NCBI GenBank assembly: GCA_003214195.1
Contig: QCLY01000011.1
Coordinates: forward strand, 1 to 41,530
Source: Prochlorococcus sp. AG-418-G23
GTDB lineage: Bacteria > Cyanobacteriota > Cyanobacteriia > PCC-6307 > Cyanobiaceae
Direction: 5' to 3'
Length of the DNA: 41,530 nt
The notes below the pieces were generated by a model that was not told where the DNA came from, did not search any database, and worked only from the letters and a program-made list of their open reading frames with translations. Within the stretch, counting starts at the first letter, position 1; each line of letters begins with the position of its first letter. Both the position numbers and the translations under genes were made by a program. Positions 35,796-41,530 of the stretch are shown here, piece by piece.

Positions 35796-38705
35796 TTAAG
35801 CACATTTTTTTTCTTCTAAAGTCTCTCCTTGATTTACATTGCAAGAACAGATTAAATTGCGATCGCCATATGCATTGTTGATCCTGGAAACTGAAGACCA
35901 AAACTTAATAGATGTTGGAGTTTTATAAGGAAAAGAAGCTTTTTCTTTTGAATAAGGATAATGCCAATTATCAGCAATTAACTCTTTCAGCGTATGGGGA
36001 GCGTTACTTATTACATTATTATTCTTTAATTCAATATTTTTTTCTATTTCGCTGATTTCTTCTCCAATCAAAAGCATAGCCTCACAAAATCTATCCAATT
36101 CAACCAAACTTTCACTTTCAGTAGGCTCAATCATTATGGTCTCTTGTACAGGCCAACTTATAGTTGGGGCATGAAAACTATAATCTATTAATCGTTTAGC
36201 TAAATCATTTACACTCAAACCAGTTTTGGATTTTAAATCTCTAAAATCTAAAATACATTCATGTGCGACAAAATTATTTTTTCCTTTATAAAGAATCTTG
36301 AATTTATGCTTTAAAGAATGCGCAATATAATTTGCAGATAAAATTGCATGCACAGTTGCTTTCCTTAAACCACTAAGACCAGCCATTTTTATATACATCC
36401 AACTTATTGGAAGAATACTTGCACTCCCATGCTTGGCAGAAGATACGAAATTGGAACTATTAGATAAATGATTATCCATCAAAGAATGAGTAGGAAGAAA
36501 TGGGCTTAAAATTTCTGATGCAGCAACTGGTCCTACTCCTGGGCCACCACCTCCATGTGGAATGCAGAATGTTTTATGTAAATTCAAATGACAAACATCA
36601 ACACCATAATCCCCAGGTTTGCATAATCCAACCTGAGCATTTAAATTTGCTCCATCTAAATAGACAAATCCTCCAACAGAGTGAATTAAATCACATATCT
36701 TTCTGATTTGTAATTCAAAAACTCCGTGAGTAGAGGGATAAGTCAGCATAAGAGCCCCTATTTGGTTTTCAAATTTCTTGACCTTGATCCACAAATCTTG
36801 AAAATCAATATTTCCTTCGTCATCACATTCAACAGTTAAAACATCAAAACCTGCCATAACTGCACTAGCAGGATTTGTTCCATGAGCACTTTTAGGAATT
36901 AAACATTTTTTTCTTGAAAGTTCGCCTTTTGATTCAAAATAAGAATTTATCGCCAATAAACCAGCAAACTCTCCTTGAGAGCCTGCATTTGGTTGAAAAG
37001 AAACTGATTTTAAACCAACAATATCACTTATCCATTTTTCTAGGTCAGATATTATTTTTGAATAGCCTTTAGTTTGATCTAGTGGAGAAAAAGGATGAAT
37101 GGCAGATAAATTAGCCCAAGAGACTGGATTTAATTCTGCTGCAGAATTTAACTTCATTGTGCAGCTTCCTAATGGCATCATTCCATCTACCAAAGAAAAA
37201 TCTTTTTCAGCAAGTCGGTATATATATCTCATTAATTCAGTTTCACTTTGGTAATTTGTGAATATATCTTGCTGCATCCATTCACTGGATCTTAAAGCTA
37301 AACTTTCAAGGTGAAATCCTTTATCGAATTTTATATGCTTTAAATCTTCTTTTTTTTCTATAAGGTTTGCTATGAAAGTCACAATATCATTGATTTCTTG
37401 TTCATCACTAATCTCATCTAAGGAAATCCCAAAGCCAGTTGAATTTTCAATAGTTGATCCCAATGGCAAAATTCTTAAGTTATACCCATTTTTTAAAGCT
37501 TCATTATGAATTCTCTGGGAGTGCCTAGAATAAATATCAACACTATCAAATCTAATCCCATCAGGAATATCAAAACCTAAATCAGCTAAATATGATTCTA
37601 AATTTATTCTCAACTCCACTATTCTCTTAGCAATTTGCGTTAATCCAGAAGGTCCATGATAAATAGCATAAAAAGATGAAATTATGGCTAACAAAGATTG
37701 AGCAGTACAAATATTACTAGTAGCCTTCTCCCTTCTAATATGTTGCTCTCTTGTTTGCAATGCTAATCTTAGAGACTTTTCCCCATTTTTAGAGAGAGTT
37801 TGCCCAACAATTCTTCCAGGTATTAACCTTTTATATTTTTCACTACAGGCAAAATATGCTGCATGGGGTCCACCAAAACCCATTGGAACACCAAATCTTT
37901 GCATACTACCCACTGCCACATCAACACCAAATTCAGAAATTGGTTTAATTAAAACTTGTGCCAGTGGATCAATACATGCTGTTACAATAATTTCTGATCT
38001 ATGTGCTTGGGATATTAAGAATGTGGGATCAAACAATTGTCCATTTTTACCAGGTAATTGCAACAACATTCCAAAAACATCATCATGATTAGGAAAGTTG
38101 CTTTGAGTAAAGCGTTTTAAGGATATCCCCAAAGGTTTTGCTCTAGTTTGTAGAACATTAAAAGTATGATCAAAAACATTTGATTCCACTAAGTACACTT
38201 TTGAGGATTTATTTTTTCTTGCGGCAAAGCTCATGGCCATAGCTTCTGCTGCTGCAGTACCCTCATCTAACAAAGATGCATTGGCAACAGTGAATCCCGT
38301 TAGTTCACAAACAATAGTCTGAAAATTAAATAAAGCTTCTAATCTTCCTTGTGCAATTTCTGCTTGATATGGAGTATAAGACGTATACCACCTCGGATTT
38401 TCAAGAACATGTCTTTGGATTACTTTAGGCATGTGGTTGTCATAATAACCAAGGCCTATCAGTGATCTCATTTTAGTATTTTTCTTCGCAATCTCTTCTA
38501 ATTGATTTAAAGCCTCAATTTCCGAACAACCTTGGGGTAATATTTCTGAAGATTTATCTTTAAGCTGAATATCTTCAGGAATAACTTGATTTATAAATTC
38601 ATCAATATTATTAAAACCAAGCTTATTCAGCATGATTCTTTCATCATTATCTCCTAACCCAAGATGCCTATCTATAAACAAATCGGACCCAAATTTGGAT
38701 ATCAT
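35796..38705 (-). CDS. gcvP: Glycine dehydrogenase (decarboxylating), P-protein
   Basis: The PLP-dependent P-protein decarboxylates glycine and passes the aminomethyl group to the lipoyl arm of GcvH. This is the long single-chain form (969 residues) with N- and C-halves of the alpha2-type fused. Motifs: DRHLGLGDNDERIMLNKLGF near the start, YTPYQAEIAQGRLEALFNFQ, and the PLP lysine Lys711 in HLNLHKTFCIPHGGGGPG. It follows gcvH by 45 bases. In a phototroph it removes photorespiratory glycine and supplies one-carbon units. The T-protein gene gcvT is not here. Confidence 0.97.
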   Translation of the reverse strand: MISKFGSDLFIDRHLGLGDNDERIMLNKLGFNNIDEFINQVIPEDIQLKDKSSEILPQGCSEIEALNQLEEIAKKNTKMRSLIGLGYYDNHMPKVIQRHVLENPRWYTSYTPYQAEIAQGRLEALFNFQTIVCELTGFTVANASLLDEGTAAAEAMAMSFAARKNKSSKVYLVESNVFDHTFNVLQTRAKPLGISLKRFTQSNFPNHDDVFGMLLQLPGKNGQLFDPTFLISQAHRSEIIVTACIDPLAQVLIKPISEFGVDVAVGSMQRFGVPMGFGGPHAAYFACSEKYKRLIPGRIVGQTLSKNGEKSLRLALQTREQHIRREKATSNICTAQSLLAIISSFYAIYHGPSGLTQIAKRIVELRINLESYLADLGFDIPDGIRFDSVDIYSRHSQRIHNEALKNGYNLRILPLGSTIENSTGFGISLDEISDEQEINDIVTFIANLIEKKEDLKHIKFDKGFHLESLALRSSEWMQQDIFTNYQSETELMRYIYRLAEKDFSLVDGMMPLGSCTMKLNSAAELNPVSWANLSAIHPFSPLDQTKGYSKIISDLEKWISDIVGLKSVSFQPNAGSQGEFAGLLAINSYFESKGELSRKKCLIPKSAHGTNPASAVMAGFDVLTVECDDEGNIDFQDLWIKVKKFENQIGALMLTYPSTHGVFELQIRKICDLIHSVGGFVYLDGANLNAQVGLCKPGDYGVDVCHLNLHKTFCIPHGGGGPGVGPVAASEILSPFLPTHSLMDNHLSNSSNFVSSAKHGSASILPISWMYIKMAGLSGLRKATVHAILSANYIAHSLKHKFKILYKGKNNFVAHECILDFRDLKSKTGLSVNDLAKRLIDYSFHAPTISWPVQETIMIEPTESESLVELDRFCEAMLLIGEEISEIEKNIELKNNNVISNAPHTLKELIADNWHYPYSKEKASFPYKTPTSIKFWSSVSRINNAYGDRNLICSCNVNQGETLEEKKCA

Positions 38706-38750
38706 AATAAAATATTTTTCTTTAAAATAGCTCTTTTTAAAAAGTTTGCC

Positions 38751-39140
38751 TTATTTTGGTACAACCTTTGATTGATATTCCTCAGAAGTCATCAAATCAG
38801 CAATTGATGCTTTTGATTCTGGTTTCAAAATAACTAACCAACCGTCTCCAATTGGATCATTCTGTAAAAGCTCAGGGTTCTCAATAACACTTTCATTTAC
38901 AGATACTATTTCCCCTGAAAAAGGAAGATAGACTTCCTCAACGGCCTTAACTGATTCTATTGTTCCAAAAGTCTCACCTTTCTCTAAAGTCGCCCCTTGA
39001 TCAACTAACTCAACAAAAACAATATCTCCTAATTGATCTATAGCAAATTCACTAACTCCAATTTTTAATAATCCATTTTCTTCCAAGACATATTCATGAG
39101 TATCCGCATAGTTGAGGTTGTCTGGAAACTGGTAAGACAT
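38751..39140 (-). CDS. gcvH: Glycine cleavage system H protein
   Basis: The lipoylated carrier of the glycine cleavage system. The 129-residue protein begins with the family's YADTHEYVLEENGLLKIGVS and has the lipoylation site at Lys65 (GTIESVKAVEEV), followed by SGEIVSVNESVIENPELLQNDP and GDGWLVILKP. It is between the PLP enzyme (two bases upstream) and gcvP (45 bases downstream). Confidence 0.98.
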   Translation of the reverse strand: MSYQFPDNLNYADTHEYVLEENGLLKIGVSEFAIDQLGDIVFVELVDQGATLEKGETFGTIESVKAVEEVYLPFSGEIVSVNESVIENPELLQNDPIGDGWLVILKPESKASIADLMTSEEYQSKVVPK

Positions 39141-39142
39141 GA

Positions 39143-40435
39143 TTAAGTAGATAAAGGAAGTAGAGAATCCTTGGAAATTAATTTTTCCTCTAATAGATCA
39201 GATAATAATCGAATTAATGCAATTTTGATATGAGCTATGTGAGAACCACCTTGAACAAAAATATTGTAAGGATCTCTTAGAGGTGCATCAGCAGAAAATT
39301 CACTTGTACTACCTTCAATAAATGTACCTCCTGCCATTAATAATTTTGATTCATATCCATCCATTGATGATGGAACAACATTCAGAAAAGAATCTACTGG
39401 TGAAGAATTTTGAAAAGATTGACAAACTTTTTGTACCAAATCAGGATTATTCAATCTTACAGACTGAATAACATCAGATCTATAAGTTGCTGGCTCTGGT
39501 AAAACCTTAAATCCCAAATTTTTAAAGACTGCTGCAACCATATCTGCACCTTTTAGTGATTCGTGAACAATTTGTGGGGCTAAAAACAAACCCTGAAAAA
39601 TTAATCTTCCTAGTCCAAAATTTATTCCTGCAGAAGAACCAATACCTGGTGAGGTTAATCTAGAACATGCCATCTCAACCAACTCTGCATCTCCTGCAAC
39701 GTACCCACCAGTAGGAACAATTGTTCCTCCCAAATTTTTAATCAATGATCCAGCAATTATATTTGCCCCTTTAGAAATTGGTTCACAATCTTCAACAAGC
39801 TCCCCGTAACAGTTATCAACAAAACATATACAGTTAGGATCAAGAGAATGAATTAGACTACAAATTTTCTCAATCTGATGATTCGTAAGAGATTTTCTCC
39901 AACTATATCCGCAACTTTTTTGTATGAATACTAATTTGCATGAATTTTCTTTAAAAGAATGAACAATTTTTTCTTCAAAAGAATCAAAATCCTCGCAGAT
40001 ATTTATTTGCTTATATTCAATCTCAAAATTTTTAAGTGAGCCTTTTCCTCCTCCCCTTATTCCTATGACTTCTTCCAACGTGTCATATGGTTGTCCTGTA
40101 AGAGATAACATTACATCTCCAGGTCTAAGAATTCCAAATAAGACAGAACTTATTGCATGCGTTCCGCTTACAAATTGCATCCTCACAGCTGCCTTTTCAG
40201 CAAGAAACAATCTTGCAAAAACCGCATCAATTTTTTCTCTAGATATATCATCATGACCACTACCAGAAGATTGATTGAAATGACTAGTAGAAACTTTTTC
40301 TTCCTTAAAAATTGTTAAAATATTTTCTAATTTCTGGAAAACCTGATTGGACCTTTCTTGGAAAACCTTACTTAAACTCTCTTCGACAGAAAGAACAGCG
40401 TTTTCAGCAAGTTTTAAATTATTGTTTAGTGTCAT
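39143..40435 (-). CDS. Methionine gamma-lyase family PLP protein (aluminium-resistance family)
   Basis: A 430-residue fold-type I PLP enzyme of the family Met_gamma_lyase, often labelled aluminium resistance protein. Visible are GSGHDDISREKIDAVFARLF, the cofactor region MQFVSGTHAISSVLFGILRPGD, FVDNCYGELVE and the likely PLP lysine Lys233 in IIAGSLIKNLGGTIVPTGGY. The true substrate is not established. Its stop is two bases before gcvH, so it is translated as one unit with the glycine cleavage genes. It probably acts on an amino acid linked to glycine, serine or sulfur metabolism; this is inference. Confidence 0.87.
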   Translation of the reverse strand: MTLNNNLKLAENAVLSVEESLSKVFQERSNQVFQKLENILTIFKEEKVSTSHFNQSSGSGHDDISREKIDAVFARLFLAEKAAVRMQFVSGTHAISSVLFGILRPGDVMLSLTGQPYDTLEEVIGIRGGGKGSLKNFEIEYKQINICEDFDSFEEKIVHSFKENSCKLVFIQKSCGYSWRKSLTNHQIEKICSLIHSLDPNCICFVDNCYGELVEDCEPISKGANIIAGSLIKNLGGTIVPTGGYVAGDAELVEMACSRLTSPGIGSSAGINFGLGRLIFQGLFLAPQIVHESLKGADMVAAVFKNLGFKVLPEPATYRSDVIQSVRLNNPDLVQKVCQSFQNSSPVDSFLNVVPSSMDGYESKLLMAGGTFIEGSTSEFSADAPLRDPYNIFVQGGSHIAHIKIALIRLLSDLLEEKLISKDSLLPLST

Positions 40436-40453
40436 TTATCATAAAAACCCATG

Positions 40454-41455
40454 TTATTTTTCAGCAGCTAAATTTCTTAATTCTGCGAGGAAAGCATTAG
40501 GTCCCCTACCCTGAAAATAAGAAAGTTTTTTTGAAGCCTCATATAAATCAAGTAATTCTCCATCTAATTCTTCTGCCGTATAATCCCTAATTCCTGCTAT
40601 TACCTCAGCAAAACGTTCTCTACGTGCAGATTTATTAACATCATAAGCTTCCATTACTTGAATTTTACATGATCTCCAAGCCTTATTCTGACAAAAATGC
40701 ACTGAAAGAGCATCACTTAAAGCAGAAGCTTCTTCATCTTCTATGTACCAGTCAAAAGATGAAGGTAGAGATTTTAATCCTGAAAATATCTCGAATAACT
40801 CCCCCGCCGACAATGGATTTCCAGAATCATTTTTTAGGGGTAATGCAGACTCTTCCAAAGATTTCCATAACTCTGGGTAATCACTTTCAAAACGATCCCT
40901 GATGTTTTCTATACCTTGATCAAGAATCGTATTAACTTGAGCTAAAGCAAGAAAAACTTCAGGACCTGGCGAAGATAACTTCCCATTCCTAAGATTAGAA
41001 ATTTGCGAATTATGAACTTTACCTAAATCAAGAACCTCGGCAAGTAAAGGCAAAACTCTGTGAGACCAACCTAAATTATGAATATCAGGAACTGTAATGT
41101 TTCTTCTATCAATTTCTTTTTTGGTTGCTGCTTCTATTGCTTCCGCAACGTCCCCATTTGTCACTGTTCCAAAGAGCACACCATCTTCTCCAACCTGTTT
41201 TTTAATAGTGAATCTTCCTATTGTTGATAATGCAGTTTGGAAATCTAAAGCTTCTTGCTTTAATTTATCAGCAGCAATTTTTTCTTTTTCTTTTTTCCTT
41301 TCAATTTGTTTAAGGACAGCTGGTGTTACATTCATTGCCTTGCCATAAGGCAGTAGATAATTTCTTGCATATCCAGGTGTTACTTCAACCAAATCTCCCT
41401 CTTTACCTAGTGAAACGACTGCTTCAGTTAATGCCACTTGTACTCTTTTAGACAT
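40454..41455 (-). CDS. rplI: Fusion: truncated ribosomal protein L9 joined to an HTH-like hypothetical protein
   Basis: One 333-residue frame. Residues 1-129 are L9: [35 protein letters not shown], the connecting helix rich in Lys/Glu, and [27 protein letters not shown]. The last about 22-25 residues of L9, its final beta strands, are missing. From Trp130 a different protein follows: [41 protein letters not shown], which looks like an XRE-type HTH, then [27 protein letters not shown]. The join is near 41066-41075. I expect two adjacent genes fused by an in-frame deletion, real or introduced in assembly. Confidence 0.85.
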   Translation of the reverse strand: MSKRVQVALTEAVVSLGKEGDLVEVTPGYARNYLLPYGKAMNVTPAVLKQIERKKEKEKIAADKLKQEALDFQTALSTIGRFTIKKQVGEDGVLFGTVTNGDVAEAIEAATKKEIDRRNITVPDIHNLGWSHRVLPLLAEVLDLGKVHNSQISNLRNGKLSSPGPEVFLALAQVNTILDQGIENIRDRFESDYPELWKSLEESALPLKNDSGNPLSAGELFEIFSGLKSLPSSFDWYIEDEEASALSDALSVHFCQNKAWRSCKIQVMEAYDVNKSARRERFAEVIAGIRDYTAEELDGELLDLYEASKKLSYFQGRGPNAFLAELRNLAAEK

Positions 41456-41466
41456 GAAAATAATTA

Positions 41467-41472
41467 ATTATA
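41467..41472 (-). promoter_or_regulatory. Candidate -10 element for rplI
   Basis: A TATAAT on the minus strand 12 bases before the L9 ATG, implying a very short leader. The remaining bases to the window end (41473-41530) show nothing I can assign. Confidence 0.3.
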
Positions 41473-41530
41473 TAGTTAATAATAAGACCTAGAGGGTAAC
41501 TTTACTTTTTTTGCGAGACCTAAATTCGCA

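Noticed and set aside
1-41530. CRISPR arrays, insertion sequences, prophage genes, integrases and the Yfr1 core ACTCCTCACAC
   Set aside because: No direct repeats with regular spacing, transposase or integrase motifs, and no copy of the Yfr1 core were seen on either strand. The gene content is core throughout.

Overview
The window is a gene-dense, visibly AT-rich stretch of a small cyanobacterial genome. It is most likely a high-light-type Prochlorococcus, or a very close relative. The evidence is a photosystem II psbZ gene, the sulfolipid pair sqdB/sqdX, a Ycf23-type protein, a cyanobacterial four-ACT aspartokinase, short intergenic gaps, few Shine-Dalgarno sequences, several GTG starts and protein wording typical of marine picocyanobacteria. 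Base composition was judged by eye, not computed.

Layout. 1-3307 (+): the 3' part of miaA, then infC, a GntR-type regulator and cysE. 3316-6148 (-): secA, interrupted by a one-base frameshift at a run of six A (six T on the coding strand). 6321-8136: a GNAT acetyltransferase (+), then an NTF2-like protein, tRNA-Gly(GCC), ribH and psbZ (-). 8277-14533: mutS (+), cobH (-), holA and lysC (+). 14540-22470: uvrB and ycf23 (-), tilS (+), then rnj, dapA and asd (-). 22595-27970 (+): a proteostasis block tig-clpP-clpX, then dnaX. 27972-30848 (-): a GT2 membrane glycosyltransferase and a SpoIID-domain protein. 30931-35404 (+): rpmI-rplT, a TPR protein, thiG, sqdB and sqdX. 35417-41455 (-): a small hypothetical gene, then the unit rplI/HTH fusion, PLP enzyme, gcvH and gcvP.

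How the genes fit together. The window is almost all core housekeeping. lysC, asd and dapA give the first steps of lysine/threonine synthesis. sqdB and sqdX make sulfolipid, and the GT2 protein may start galactolipid synthesis. gcvH and gcvP are two parts of the glycine cleavage system. tig, clpP and clpX handle nascent-chain folding and proteolysis. miaA, tilS, tRNA-Gly, infC, rpmI, rplT and rplI serve translation.

I see no IS element, prophage, CRISPR array or obvious accessory island, and no non-coding stretch over 300 bases. The longest gap is 6149-6320. Two features stand out: an in-frame fusion of truncated ribosomal protein L9 to an HTH-like protein (40454-41455) and the secA frameshift. 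Both hit genes expected to be essential, so sequence or assembly error must be excluded before any biology is claimed. I found no convincing wholly new system.
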